Source: Polytrichum commune
Lineage: Eukaryota > Streptophyta > Polytrichopsida > Polytrichales > Polytrichaceae
Direction: 5' to 3'
NCBI GenBank assembly: GCA_950295325.1
Contig: OX485807.1
Span: 17,203,001-17,267,000, forward strand
DNA: 64,000 bases
Made by a program: the position numbers and the translations under genes. Shown piece by piece: positions 13,002 to 25,095 of this stretch (position 1 is the first letter of the stretch; each line of letters opens with the position of its first letter). A model generated the notes under the pieces. It was not told the DNA's origin. It made no database searches and was given only the letters and a program-made list of their open reading frames with translations.

Positions 13002-13269
13002 TTAGTGTCACATACACTATTTGCGAAGGGCCTAAACTAGATGCTTAGAGGCCTCAAAGTGTCACGTATGCTAATTGCCAATATGATACTATTCATCGAC
13101 ATAATTAACTTTAAGAAATGAATTGTTATTTGTACATTATGACATTTAGCGTATTATGTTGGGATACTTGAGATGATGGTTTTTGTGTATTAGTATGCAA
13201 GGGAAGAAAAAAGTGAAGAAAATTAATATAATCGTAGTCTTTTACCCTGACATAAGATGTCCTTTCACA

Positions 13270-13280
13270 CCCCCCCCCCC
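13270..13280. repeat. C11 homopolymer
   Basis: A run of eleven C, one of several poly-C runs in the window. Confidence 0.9.
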
Positions 13281-13579
13281 ATTGTCATTGTCGTGTGAGC
13301 ATGAGAGTGGGGCGGTTTAGTGCCTATTCTCACAGGTGGAGGAGTTTAACAATCGTTGTATGTATAGTACCCCTTATTATTGTCGTGATTATAATGGGTG
13401 GTAGTACTATCCACCCTAGTTGGGATAGGAGTGTGTGGAGAATAGAGTATGTATCAAGTTTTCGGTTGGTGGCTTCTGTAGGGAATTTATCATTGCAATA
13501 AGTGAATGCAAATATTTGTACTTTGAGGCTTGGGTTGGGTATGAAGAGCAGGTTATTTGTAGGCGGGGCTCCTAAGATA

Positions 13580-13762
13580 GTATGCAAGGGGAAGATATTA
13601 TTGAGCACATTAATGGCAAGTGTCATGTGTATGCCTTTTAGTATACAAGAGGAAGATATTATTGAGCACATTAATGGCAAGTGTCATGTGTATGCATTTT
13701 AGTATGCAAGAGGAAGACATTCTTGAGCATACTAATGCCAAGTATCATTTGTGTACACTTTA
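13580..13762 (+). repeat. Tandem repeat, three units of 61 bp
   Basis: Units start at 13580, 13641 and 13702, each beginning with gtatgcaag or gtatacaag. The first two are almost identical and the third is more diverged. Each carries 'gaagatattattgagca' and 'aagtgtcatgtgtatgc' or variants. No conserved long reading frame or function is apparent. Confidence 0.85.
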
Positions 13763-13839
13763 GCCAACTTGTAGACCATCATGTAACATGGCCATACATA
13801 CACCTCATAACAGTATTGAAAATACTCATGACGTGACAC

Positions 13840-14206
13840 TAGAGTAGAGATGCCCATAACCAATCCCTTAAGAGATTTCGCTCCAAATTTGGAGAAGTAT
13901 AAGGCGGTGCAAATGTAGGAAAATAGAAATCACATGGACTCCAATTTTTTCGGTAATTTTACTACTTCGATTGAAAATACTGTGAGGTTTTGATGGCAAG
14001 AGTCAACCCGCTGCCCGCACATATCACCAATGTCTAGAGTCAGCCGTAACCGCTCATTCCTCCTCACTTTAGCACTCAAATCTAGGACATGTGGTATGAC
14101 ACTGTTGGTTTTGGACCGATCCAAATTCAATCCCAACCTGATCAAATTTACAATACCCTATAAATTGCCGCCGGGATCTTGGTCGGGAATAGACGCCTCT
14201 ACTCTA
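13840..14206 (+). repeat. MITE-like repeat with TAGAGTAGAG ends, copy 1
   Basis: The left end TAGAGTAGAGATG and right end CCTCTACTCTA are inverted. The interior matches 16487-17064: 'ggagaagtataaggcgg', 'caatgtctagag/at', 'taaccgctcatt', 'ctttagcactcaaa' and 'atcttggtcgggaatag'. The two copies and short inverted ends suggest a non-autonomous DNA element. Superfamily is uncertain because no target duplication is clear. Confidence 0.65.
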
Positions 14207-15329
14207 ATGGTGAAGTTGTCGATCATTAGTGGAACCCACCGTACGCCTCAAAATAAGATAAGCCACACTATGACCCATGTGGCACTAAATACCATAAATG
14301 GTGTAGTACTATAACCGAAGTGGGTCCCAAAGCATGTGCCATAACCTAACTTATACTACTTAAGTTTGAACATGAGGTGCATGAGGAATATAATTGTTTT
14401 TTCTTGTGCAGAAATAATGCAGAAGTAAGCTCAAATGGCCGAAATGGTGCAAGCTATTCCATGCTCCAGCCTGGACAACCACCTGTACTGCAAGTTTATC
14501 CACTACACAAATTATGATACTTAGTGTTTGATACACTAAATATCAATAACCCTATGAAAGTGAGTAGCATTAAATCACGGGTAGATCACTCCATTGTCAA
14601 GTTGAACACCACGTGCGACCAAAAAAAATCTTCTTTTGGTAAGTTGCACCACCAAAATGGGTCAAAATTTTATCAATCTTTTTTCATGAGTAGATATACA
14701 CAGTACCTATGACATAGTCAAAAGTGGTAACTAAATTTGACGATTTGTTTTTTCCATAAAACATACCATTTCTAACTAGAATGACACAGAATTGAACTTA
14801 AAAAAATACTAAAAAAATTAAAGATGACTAAAAATTTCAAAAAATTATACGAAAGATACTATCAATGATAATGTATATGTAGAAAAAATATATAAATTTT
14901 AAAATTATATATGGCATGTAATATAGGGGTAGCAAACTTTGTCCGCATGTGGTGTCAACTTGACAATGAAGTGACCTCCCCGTGCATTAAATGTAAACTC
15001 AAACACTAAATATCAACTATGGTAATATGTGGAAGTTACATGTTTGAATCTAGTGTTAGTAAGGATATGAAAAAAAGAAGGATATAACAAGGGAGGTGGC
15101 AGTAGGATAGGTAAGCGGCACATTTATGACTAACACTAATTGTCAAAGAACTAAAATTTTTGTTGAGCATGGTAGGGTGGTAACAATACTAAATATAATT
15201 GAACATTGAATATCGTATTTTGTGTACTAGAAAAATGCGTCTCAATACGACTGCAAAATGACTACATTATGACCATGCGTGGGCTACTTTGAACCCAAGT
15301 CAAATGAGGTTTGAGTTTTCAAGTGTAGG
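14207..15329. other. Gene-free, very AT-rich stretch
   Basis: No gene or RNA was recognised. It contains many A-runs, notably at 14800-14930. Confidence 0.45.
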
Positions 15330-15690
15330 GGCCACTTCACACATGAGCCAAGAGCCGTGACCACGAAATTGTGAGAGCCCAGAAGAAAGTGTCAAAAGGC
15401 TGTCCCAACACACCTTCAAACTCGTGTAGTGTGGTCACGGACCCTCAAGTGTAGTGTGAAGTCATATGTGACCGGGCCCTCAACCAAATGCTATTTCAAT
15501 GAATTTCTATTCATGTGGGTCCTCACACATGATAAGATAGAATAAACCAATGGTTGTGAGCGTTCGGAGTGCCATGGTCTCCCGGTTTTGTGTTAGGCTT
15601 ACCTCCAAGAGGTGGTTTTTGAAAATAGTCCAAGTGACCATGAAACACAATCCAATCGATGTCATGTAGGAATCACACCTTACTACCACC
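15330..15690 (+). repeat. Truncated Harbinger-like MITE (A end)
   Basis: It starts GGGCCACTTCACACATGAG and keeps the family blocks through 'cctccaagaggtggtttttg', 'accatgaaacacaatcca' and 'gatgtcatgtaggaatc'. It then breaks into unrelated sequence, so the B end is missing. Confidence 0.8.
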
Positions 15691-16486
15691 TCATGTAGAT
15701 TTTCCCATCTCAACTCATGTTGTGAACTTCATATGACAATTTTATTGTCTTGCAATTGCTTGCTCAATGAAACATTTCACCTATTGAATTTTATGGACGT
15801 TAAATACCCAATGCTACATTGATTAACCCGATTAGTGGATGTTACTATTCAAAGTTACGTAATGCAATGACATCTTACTCGAGAGTTCAAGTTTGCTAAC
15901 GAAAGTTCAATAGGTTGTTTATACATCATAGAAAGTAAGTGACTTTGCTTGGTAAAGCATTACGTTCTCACTAAATAATTATATAGCATTGCGCAATCCC
16001 AACTAGTAACACACAGTGATTGAGATAATCAAAGTAGAGCTAAGATGAAAATGTAGCATGAAAAATAATGATATTGTGAGCCAAAATTTTGTTTCAACTC
16101 GTGCCCATAAATTAATTAGGGTTACACAAGGAGTACGCAACAAACACCATGCCTCAACAATAGCTACTGAACCTATGAAGTAGGTCACCAAACCTCTTGT
16201 GATAATCCAAACCTATATTGACCAATGTGAACCTACTCCAATCGACCTCCCAAGAAGCTGTCGAAATGTTTCGACCCAAAACGAAAGTTGTCAAATGGTG
16301 TTGTCGTGAAAGCACCTTGTTTCTAGTAGTGATTGACACAACTCATGTTAGCAAGTCTCAACATGGAGGCAAAGTTCCAACTTATGAGCCTCAAGAAACC
16401 ATGAAAATATGGTTAGTTATCGTAAAAGTTGGATCTTGATTATTTTATGAAAAAATACTCATGAGACTTGTGTTGAGAGTTGGGTC

Positions 16487-17064
16487 TAGAGTAGTAACAT
16501 ACCACTTAAGAGATTATGTGCCGAATCCGGAGAAGTATAAGGCGGCACAAATTTACCGTGTGTAGGAAGATAGAAATAAGGAGGAATGCAATTTGTTTAG
16601 TAATTTTATTCCTTAAATTGATATTATGATAAATTTTTGAAGCCACAAGTTGACCCGAACACATTACCAATGTCTAGAATTTGCCATAACCGCTCATTTT
16701 GAGACAAACCCCTCCTTGCTTTAGCACTCAAAAATGGGGACATGTGTTATGGCACTATTGATTCCCTAGTGATATTGTAACCAAAATTGGAGACTTAGAG
16801 TTAGTTTCCATGTAGGGTACTTCGCCAACCATATTCTAGTGGAAATGTAGATTCAACCTGATAAAGTCTAATACATTTCCACTTGAATATGGTGGGAGAA
16901 TGACCTACGTGGAAATTGACCTTTAGAAATTGTGGAATGTGGAACCTTATTTTAACCACCTACGAATAGAAATTACTACTGAAATCAGTCCCAACCTAAT
17001 TGAAAGTATGGCACGCTATAGACTCCAAACGGGGTTCTGATCGGGAATAGGTGGCTCTACTCTA
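16487..17064 (+). repeat. MITE-like repeat with TAGAGTAG ends, copy 2, with nested insert
   Basis: It has the same ends and interior as 13840-14206 but is about 210 bp longer. The extra segment (about 16785-16985) contains its own inverted repeat: 'accatattctagtggaaatg' near 16839 and 'catttccacttgaatatggt' near 16873. This is best read as a small foldback element nested in the older one. Confidence 0.6.
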
Positions 17065-18989
17065 TATTTTTGCTTGACCCAACTTTTAACACAAGTCCCA
17101 AGCCTCAACTCCAAAAAGTGTTGCCATGTAGGCATCCATTCCATACTTGGGACTTAGGACTTGGGCACTGAGTGAAGTGGCAAGCCCCAACTTCCATAGT
17201 CTCAATTGATGAGATTGCACGGATTGACCTCAAGCGACTTGGAACTTAGGACTTGGGACCATGTGCAAACCAACCCTCAGTATTTTGCCTCACACTCCTT
17301 CTCATGCATCCTTAGGGGCTATCCCCATGTGCACCCAATCCCAACCTTGGTGAGGGGGCCACCTTAAATTGGCAACTTGGGCAAGCATGTGGGACCCTTA
17401 GCATGTAACAACCTGACCTTTTGACATGCATAGATTATATGACACCTCTCACAACCACTAAATGTCTATCGTAACATTACACAACTCCTTGGTTGCTTTC
17501 TATGGGACCATGTATCACATGAGCACAATTATCATTGAATTTTCGAGATTCCTTGTATATGGGTAGCACTTGCGTTGTGTACTATGAACTTCTCGATAAA
17601 AATTTGTAAATTAGAAAAAGAATGCAGCCTTTTTATTTGGAAAGAGCCCATTGGTAGTTGCTTAGTCATGTTATGATTAGTGTTATGCTCTTAGATTGAC
17701 GGGAAAGAGCATGGGGGAGCCTCAATAAACTATTGATTGACGTATATAAACATTCTCTTTACACCGATGCCGTGTGTTAAGAGTCAACTTGGTGTGGAAG
17801 GTTCATATTTGGCAAGGTGGGTGACATGCCCATATGAATGATGAGGTATATCTAGCTTGTCAACCCACCCATATGAGCAAGTCAACCATCCATCCCATCA
17901 TGGGGCCTTTTTGCATGGGAAGACTCCCAACCCACTCATATGCACTACTGCATACAGTAAAAGGAACCACAATGACATGAAAGGAGCCATTTTGATTGGT
18001 GTTTGTCACATGATCCCCAAAGGCTATGTTCTAAGGGTCATATCCCTTTGCACCAAGCTAATGTAGTATTGTATATAGTTGTTTGAGACGGGTCCACTCA
18101 CTTGTCCTCTTCCCACTATATGTAGTATGAGACCAAGCCTTAACAATCACATCCTTTCATGATTTTTTTTGTTTGTTTACATTGGATATATATATATATA
18201 TAATGGCATAACATTTTCTTCCATGGTCATTTATTGCACTTTTATATGTGCCAACATATTTACCTGGCAATAACTTTGGTTTGAGAGTTGGAGACTATGT
18301 AATTTATTTTCTAGAGCCAATTGGGCATGTTTTACTTTTTGGGCACATAGGTAATTCATTATTTACTTTGTTTGATTGGTTGTGCATGTCGACCTATCTC
18401 ACATAAAAGTTTATCAGGAGCAACAATCATGTATGATCATTCTTATTGCAAGTTACTGAAAAACCCATTTCCACATCACACGGAAACAAACTTCCATTTC
18501 TCAAAACTTGCATGATGTCAAAAGCTCTCGCTTTCTTCATACTAAAAAACGTTCATTTTAAGCAACGGGCTCTCATAATTTTCAACCCAAAATGTCCAAT
18601 TTTTAGCGACATGCCCTCACATTCTGCAACCCAACAAATGACTATTATGGAGTGATACACGCTCCCCAAATTTCTTAAACCCCCAAATTAACCAATTGAA
18701 GTATTTTAAGGTTCAAAATTCCTAGGGTGATGGGCCACAAATCAACATTCTTGAAATGAAATGCTCTCGCTTTCTTAAACCCTTAATTGTGATGTCGTGG
18801 AGGCTTTTCGAACAAGCTCACAATTCATAAAGAAGGAAGTAGCTCTTATATGGTAAACCCATAAACTGTGAGAGGCGTTCTATGGTGTCGCGTATTCTCA
18901 AGTGGCATGCCAAACAAAGTTTTCAAAAACATCGTGGTGGTAGAATTGCCAAGCATTCTCATTGCTAATATGAATATATGTTTTATATA
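17065..18989. other. Gene-free stretch
   Basis: No gene was recognised. A segment at 17090-17270 repeats 'acttgggacttaggacttgg' and its inverse 'aagtcccaagc', possibly a decayed foldback element. A (TA)n tract lies at about 18187-18202. Confidence 0.4.
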
Positions 18990-19060
18990 TGAACCACATA
19001 GCCATATGTATGTGCAATAGCTCAAAGTGTTGGTTTAAGCACCCTCTACCTTAATTCTTA
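18990..19060 (-). repeat. Terminal fragment of the 'GTGCTTAAACC' repeat family
   Basis: Read on the minus strand it gives 'agggtgcttaaaccaacac', 'ctattgcac' and 'atggctatgtggtt'. It thus mirrors the start of 19216-19974 in the opposite orientation. Confidence 0.6.
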
Positions 19061-19215
19061 GCATAAATGGAGATGGCTGCAATCATTCATGTTCGGAAAC
19101 ATTCATTCATTACATTCAAATACAAAGTGCTCCAAAGATACATTAGTGGCCCTGAAGCCCCCGCTTGTTGCCCGCCAAAGTAGTGGCCTCTAGTTCATGG
19201 CGGTCTCTTTCGAAG

Positions 19216-19974
19216 TAGAGTGCTTAAACCAACACTTTAAGCTATTGCACGGACATATGGCTATGTGGTTGTGATATATATATATATATATACCTTTGGG
19301 CTAAACATAGGGGTATACATAAAAGAAAGAAAAAACCTCGATTGAATATTTGATGAATATTCAAAGTCAAAACCACTATAATAGCTTCCTTAAACCAATC
19401 CCTAGGTCTCGTGTATCACGACCTTGCATATGATGAGGACCCCTGCCTTTATTGCCTAAAACCAACACAAGATTGCCTAGAATCAACATAAGATAGTTGG
19501 GTACTACACCCAAGCTAGATCAAAGCTCAACATGGCCACCTCCATGATCCCACTCGGTTCGGTTGTAGAACTGTCCCGTTGCAGGCTTGGGAATTGAGCC
19601 CATGGCTTCCCATAATTGACCCCCTTTGTAGCCGTATTTGGTCCCCTTTGAACCCATAACCAACCTCCTTGGCTTTGTGGGCTTGAAATTGTCCCCCCTG
19701 AATAGAATGGTCAGAATTGGCATTGACAAGCCACCCTAAACCCATCTTAAATTGACCCGAGATAGAGCGGAGCCCGTTACCTACCCTATATGAAGGTTTT
19801 GCATTATGTAATGGCACCTCTGATGGCACCTAAGCTTGTCATTATGTGGGCTCATGCAATCCTTTTCCATGGGGAACGGTTCAAGGTAATAGAGTGTTGG
19901 TGATTGGAAGGCGTTCATAGGTGTTGTGTTTTGAGTAAGGTGTTGATTTTAGCACCCTTTACCTTGTGTACCAA
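19216..19974 (+). repeat. Dispersed repeat family 'GTGCTTAAACC', copy 2
   Basis: It matches 10261-11300 in two blocks (see that entry). The right end 'gttgattttagcacccttta' is an imperfect inversion of the left end 'agagtgcttaaaccaacac', so the element may be a roughly 760-bp DNA transposon derivative with terminal inverted repeats. Similar ends appear alone near 44910-44935. A (TA)n tract lies at 19269-19291. There is no recognisable protein. Confidence 0.55.
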
Positions 19975-21045
19975 TGATTGAGGTTTGGCAACAACCATCT
20001 TAAGATTATATTTAGGGTTTTGGAGTTAAGTTAAATGTGTAAGTGCCATTCATTTGCAAACATTGAGTTGGTTGCACAACTATACACATGATGATGTAGG
20101 TATAGTTAGAAATGTGAACCAACATTGACTTGGGCAAAAATATTTGAGTTAAGGTTTGTTGCCTTGTTACCGAGGGGGTGCCAATTTGTTGAGCTCTAGA
20201 AAAAAAAAAAAAAAAAAAAAAAACTCAAAAATTGGGTTCTAAGGTTCTCATTGCAATGATTGACGAGGGAGAGAGGTGTCAAAGTTAGGTGGAGCCCATC
20301 TCCATAAAGGAAATTTAGAAGCATTTACGTGGGAAAGGCAAGTACTGAAATCAAGATTACAATCTCTCTAATAATGACAATGTAAGCAAGGGTTCAAGGA
20401 CAAGATAATTCCCTCCCACTCTTTGTTATGATTGATTGCTAGGGTGTTGGATTCAAGACACATGGTGAGGGTATTTAGAGCCAAGTTAGCGTATAATTAG
20501 CTCAGTAGGTGTCGGTTCCAAAGACACATGACGAGTGTGTAAAAATAAACTTAGTGGAATATCATACAATTGTACACAACAATAGCAATTATTATTCTTT
20601 ATGAATGAGTATACTTGAAATCTAATATGAGGTGTCACTAGGTCCATCATACATCAATCTATCAAAACACTTTACAATTCAAAACCAATTTACATTGCCA
20701 TCAAAAAGTAGGAAATCAAAATTGTAGATTTAAGTATTTTTTTCTTTTTCTTGAAGGAACCATATAATTCTCTAAATGCTAAAATTGCTCAAGATGCACA
20801 CTAAATATGGTATTTAATGTCATCATGGTAACTTTGCGGAAAACATTCTTACGAATAAGGGAACAAATATTGTAGTGGATTGTGGATGAGTTCATTCATT
20901 GGCCAAAACCCTACCTTCTCTTGTGAGCAACTTGTGACGAATTATTGTCATGGATGATTGAAATTTGGGTAAAAAATCACTTGATAAGTGACTGTAATTG
21001 CAACACTAAATCTATATAATCATCCAATTTTTTTTCAAGGAATGA
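19975..21045. other. Gene-free stretch with a 24-bp poly-A run
   Basis: No gene was recognised. The A24 run at 20200-20223 could be a retroposon tail, but the DNA before it shows no RNA polymerase III boxes or protein similarity that I can see. Confidence 0.4.
20200..20223. repeat. A24 homopolymer
   Basis: Twenty-four consecutive A following 'gagctctag'. Confidence 0.95.
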
Positions 21046-21165
21046 CAAATAATGTTGGGTTAACATTTAGTGTTGGTGACACTACACAACAGTTTACAAT
21101 TAGTATTGAGCAAGACAATTAGAATTGGTGGCACTAAATATCATATTTAGTGTAGTTCTCTATAA
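21046..21165 (+). repeat. Dispersed 115-bp repeat 'GTTGGTGACACTAC', copy 1
   Basis: It matches 61421-61545: shared 'tgttggtgacactacac', 'gtttacaattag', 'gacaattagaattggtg' and 'atttagtgt'. The inverted motif 'cactaaatatcatatttagtg' closes it. The element type is unknown. Confidence 0.6.
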
Positions 21166-21749
21166 TAAGGCAACATACCTTAAATCCAGAAGGTAGTTGT
21201 ATATAGGAGCACCCTAACTTAACTCTCTTGTTGTTAATTGTAGGACGGACCCACATCATGTGAGCAAAAACCTAAAAGAGCACACCTCAAACGTAGCCTC
21301 GTAAAATCTTTACGAGGGTTTTGGCATAACATTATTCAACAAAGTAAGTGTAGGATGTTCACCCACTAGATTCTAGTGTGAATAAGAACGAACTTGTCTA
21401 AATGTAGATGGAATTGGATGGGGTAAGATGCATATGTGCCAACTGGTTACTCTCATCTTCTCAAGTCCAAGTCCACTTACTAACCTCCTGCATCTCATAA
21501 CCGGTTTTCAATCCTTTGGTGATTGGCATTTATAGGTTAAAAAGTGCTTTACTGGGTGCATGGAAGTCCGACAATCCATGTCCATGGCCCTCCACATTCT
21601 AGTAGGCCACCAGATTGTGGTTGGTTGGTGGCTGGTGCTTTATTTACATGAGACACATCCAACCCACTATTATCTAGAATCTCATGGGCGAGCGACTTCC
21701 ATGGAATTTCACTCTAAGATCTACCTACATCACCAAGCTGACATTGTAC

Positions 21750-22060
21750 ATTCTAACCTCTCTAATATTGCACAAGTGGCAATGGAACTCCATATGATAT
21801 TAAGGAGGTACGTAGTGTTAACATGGATGCATGATAACAAAGAATCAATGTAGCATGTGACATTATGGAATAATATAAAGCCAACATTGCAATAATGACA
21901 ACGTGATGCGTGCAAGCGTGTAGTTTCAATTCTTTGGTGGATTACTTTAATGTAAAAGACTTGTGATGTATGGGAAGGAAATGTGACAACAAGGAGGGGA
22001 TTTCAATTGAGCACATCCATTCCCTAGGGTTCTAAGATGTCAGGGTGTCTAAACGTGGAG
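21750..22060 (+). repeat. Dispersed repeat, inverse of 53285-53590
   Basis: Blocks 'aaggaggtacgtagtgttaa', 'gtagcatgtgacattatgga', 'aacaaggagg' and 'cattccctagggtt' recur as reverse complements in reverse order at 53285-53590. A shorter relative lies at about 55195-55250. No protein is recognised. In both places a 500-bp MITE lies about 80-110 bp downstream. Confidence 0.6.
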
Positions 22061-22142
22061 TGTAAAAATTTGCAAGTTGTTGTGATTATACTCCTTGGAT
22101 TCCGTGGCCCTTCCAACTGAAAATATGTCATGTGCTGACTAA

Positions 22143-22644
22143 GAGCCACTTCACACACGAGATTGAGAACCCGTGACCAGTACACTTCAAGCACTCTCAT
22201 TGGCGGAAAAGGTAGAGCCAGTCGAAGTCCGCTTCACACTACGCTTGAGGGACCAACGGAGAATGTGAATGCAAGATGGATGCAAAGTCTACGTGGATTC
22301 CTAGATGGCATCCAATGGATCATGATTCATGGTCACTTGGACTATTTCCAAAAACCACCTCTTGGAGGTAGGCCTAACACAAAACCGGGAGGGAGACCAT
22401 GGCACTCCGAACGCCCACAACCATTGATATTTTTTCTATTTTATCATGTGCGAGGACCCACATGAATAGAAATTCATTGAAATAACATTCGATTGAGGGC
22501 CCGGTTGCTTCACACTACACTTGAGGATCCATGACCACACTAAATGAGTTTGGAGGTGTGTTGGGACGGCCTTTGGACACTTACTTTCTTTCGGGCTCTC
22601 ACAATTTCATGGTCACGGCTCTTGGCTCGTCTGTGAAGTGGCCC
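22143..22644 (-). mobile_element. Harbinger-like MITE, complete length (B to A)
   Basis: A 502-bp copy from GAGCCACTTCACACACGAG to CTCGTCTGTGAAGTGGCCC. The left flank is 'taa', but the right flank 'gga' does not match, so the target duplication has decayed or one end was altered. Interior blocks are well preserved (cttcaagcactctcattgg, ccaccutcttggagg-type block at about 22364, cacatgaatagaaattcatt). It is noncoding and lies about 300 bp before the gene island begins. Confidence 0.8.
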
Positions 22645-22933
22645 GGAATGCAATGTTATGGGCCCACGCACATTCACTAAAATACCGATTAAGCAGAAAT
22701 GGCTAGCATCGAAATTTGACGGAGCCCCAAAATGACGAAAAGGATCACATCTGTTCGAACAGGTTTACCGTGGTCCATACCAATTCCTGTTGGAAGCAAG
22801 TGTTGGTAAAGCATCGTCCGATTTGATCTGTTGTAGTAGTAGTAGTATAGTAGTAGAAGTGATGAGAGGGGCCGGGTGCACATGGGGATCGATCGGCTCT
22901 CACCGATGATGTCATGCATCAGCAAAATGCATC

Positions 22934-23080
22934 ATGACTACTTACCTTCTTAAATGCAGAGGAACGAATGAATCTGCTGTGCGGCAAGCAATCGGTGAGG
23001 TGGTGTCAACTTTCAGGAAAGTGGAGGACGAAGAAGTTAGGTACATCATTGAGGCTGGGAAGCAGGTGACTGAGCACTGA
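22934..23080 (+). CDS. Small ORF of 48 codons with coding-like composition (doubtful)
   Basis: An ATG at 22934 opens a frame ending in TGA at 23078-23080. It contains the charged, helix-prone segment NESAVRQAIGEVVSTFRKV followed by EDEEVRYIIEAG. The segment could also be an exon: it is preceded by a TTCTTAAATGCAG acceptor-like sequence and GGGAAGCAG|GTGACT near the end looks like a donor. I do not recognise the family. It lies at the upstream edge of the transporter gene region and could be an upstream ORF, a relic exon of another gene, or chance. Composition is the only argument for it. Confidence 0.22.
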   Translation: MTTYLLKCRGTNESAVRQAIGEVVSTFRKVEDEEVRYIIEAGKQVTEH

Positions 23081-25095
23081 TTATTGAATGCAGGCACTCA
23101 TACAATCCCCTCGCTTCGCTGCACATGCATACAAACACCTGCATGTAAGTTAGTCGTGTCCGACTGTGTTGTAGTTTTGTTATTGCTGCTTCTGTTGTTG
23201 GTGTTGTTGTAGTAGTAGTGGTGGTGGTGGTAGTGGTAGTGTGTTTGGTATATAGGAGCGAGGAGCAGGTGGATTGCAGTCAGAAAGCGGCAGTAGAGAG
23301 GTAAGTTAAAAGAGAGTATTGATGGAGGCGGAAAGGAAGCCGGGGGTACGTCGTCGCAGCACAGGCGGTGGACCAGTACAACATCGGGCGCCATTATGAT
23401 GAGGGTACGAGGGCTGTTGTGCGCGATGGTGACTAAAGAAGAGTAAGTTAACGTAGCCAGTGTCAGGCTGCTGCTGCTGGAGTAGTCAGTGGCCCTAGCT
23501 GCCTGCCTGCCTGACCGCCCTGTCTGCCGGTGTGCTTTTCGAGCCACGGAGAGGAACAGCAAGTACGGTGATTAGGTAGCATGGAAGCAGGATTAAGTGG
23601 CGCAAATTAGATAGCTACAACTGTCGTATAAGTACAGATCACTAACTTCTCTGGAGGATTGGCTGCGCAGCGCAAACGGTCGTCTCCGAAACTACTCTCT
23701 CCACTTCCTGCATGTGCACATTAAAGAGCGGGAGGGGTCGGTGCAGTGTAGGGGCAGTCCGTATGCTGAAGTTGAAAAGAAGGTAAACGCAGAGCATTAA
23801 GGCGTTCTTTGGAGAGTAGCTGGAAGATCCGGTGAGCGAGGCTGACGATTCTAAAGAAGGAGAGTAAGGCATTGGTTTGTGGTCAAGAGGTCGGAGCGGT
23901 GAACAGAAGGTGCTTACTGTTTACCTTGAGGCTTGTACGCCGGTTTCATCTGTTTCTCAGCTTCTTGCCGGCTACGGTGTGTTCGCATCAGTTATAACCG
24001 GGGTGGGAGCTCGGCGCAGCTATAAGGTACCTTGCAAGGGTGTCGGACAAATAAGTTATAGGTGCACTGTTACAGGCATCTTTGGATCTGAACAATGAAG
24101 CACTGTAGCTCCAGCCTCCTTACTTAACAGTAGGAGTTTTCCAGAGTTCCAAAGCTAGCTGAACGCTGACCTTGAGAGCTGAGGAATGCTAATGCTCATG
24201 AAGCTCCAGGCAATATTGTCGAATAAGTTATGATCTGCTTGACATACCCATGTATTTCTCCCATAAAGAACGTATTACTTGTGCGGATGTTTACCGTTGG
24301 GAGAGTTTGGTGCAGGTGACAGTTAGATTACGATCACGTCAATCGCTGCAGAATAGCCTCCAAGCTGGAGGCACACATCCGCTCACAGCACCTGGAGACA
24401 GGACCTGGTGAGCAGCGAGACATATTTTCTGCTCTAAAGAAGTTGCTGAACGAATTTCTTTGATCTTCATTACCTTATTATATTCGCAACAGTGTATGTT
24501 ACATACCCACGGGAACAGGCAGCCGACGCTGGATTGGATGCGGAGCTGATGTCTAAGTCATAGTAGATTATTCTATTAGGTTGTTCTGAGACTACAAAGC
24601 TCCATAATAGCCGTTTTTCAGCTACGAGCAGGGATATTTTGAGCTACAAATTTTCCCAGGGTGATTTTGATGCGAAGATATGTCCCAGTAAGCTCACCTT
24701 AGTTCATTGTTTATCAGTGCCGACGGTCTGGGGAGCAGAACAGGGCGGGCGTGAACAGAAGAGAGGCGGCAGGCAGTAGAAATTTCAGTCTGAGTCCAGA
24801 ATGTACACTTGAGGCCAGCGCCTCGTTTAGATATTAGAGCACATACAAGACCTTGAAATATATAGGACAGACTGGGAGGAACTGTCGTTAAGCTTTTTTG
24901 TTCAGCTTGATAGGCTGAGTCGTTGCAAATATGGAGCCAAATGTTATTTACATGAAGCTTAGTCACCCTTGAGTGTGCGTCATTGGAGCCGCTGTTGGAG
25001 CTTGAACAGAAATTAGCTATGTGAATAGTAGACTTCCAAGGGTCGCAGGGGATTTTCGAGCCAGTTTTGTTTTGACAGTTTAAGAACGCGACCAA
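23081..25095 (+). promoter_or_regulatory. Upstream region and probable leader of the NPF gene
   Basis: About 2 kb of higher-GC sequence between the repeat field and the transporter start codon. It includes GTT/GTA/GTG trinucleotide-rich sequence at about 23160-23245. No strong TATA box, donor/acceptor pair or long conserved frame could be fixed. The open frames on the minus strand here come from simple sequence or antisense. Leader exons may lie here, but I cannot place them. Confidence 0.3.

Noticed and set aside
20200-20223. Poly-A run as the tail of a SINE or processed pseudogene
   Set aside because: No internal promoter, protein similarity or target duplication could be found next to it.
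22163-22465. Open frames inside MITE copies (also at 2057-2242, 43910-44251 and 53429-53782)
   Set aside because: They are accidental frames in a repeated noncoding element. The frames differ between copies.
23098-23562. Minus-strand frame of 154 codons with His, Tyr and Asn runs
   Set aside because: The runs are translations of the GTT/GTA/GTG simple-sequence tract at about 23160-23245. No domain or conserved motif is present.
24694-25095. Minus-strand frame of 133 codons upstream of the transporter
   Set aside because: It is antisense to the probable leader of the NPF gene, has no recognisable domain, and lacks supporting splice or composition signals.
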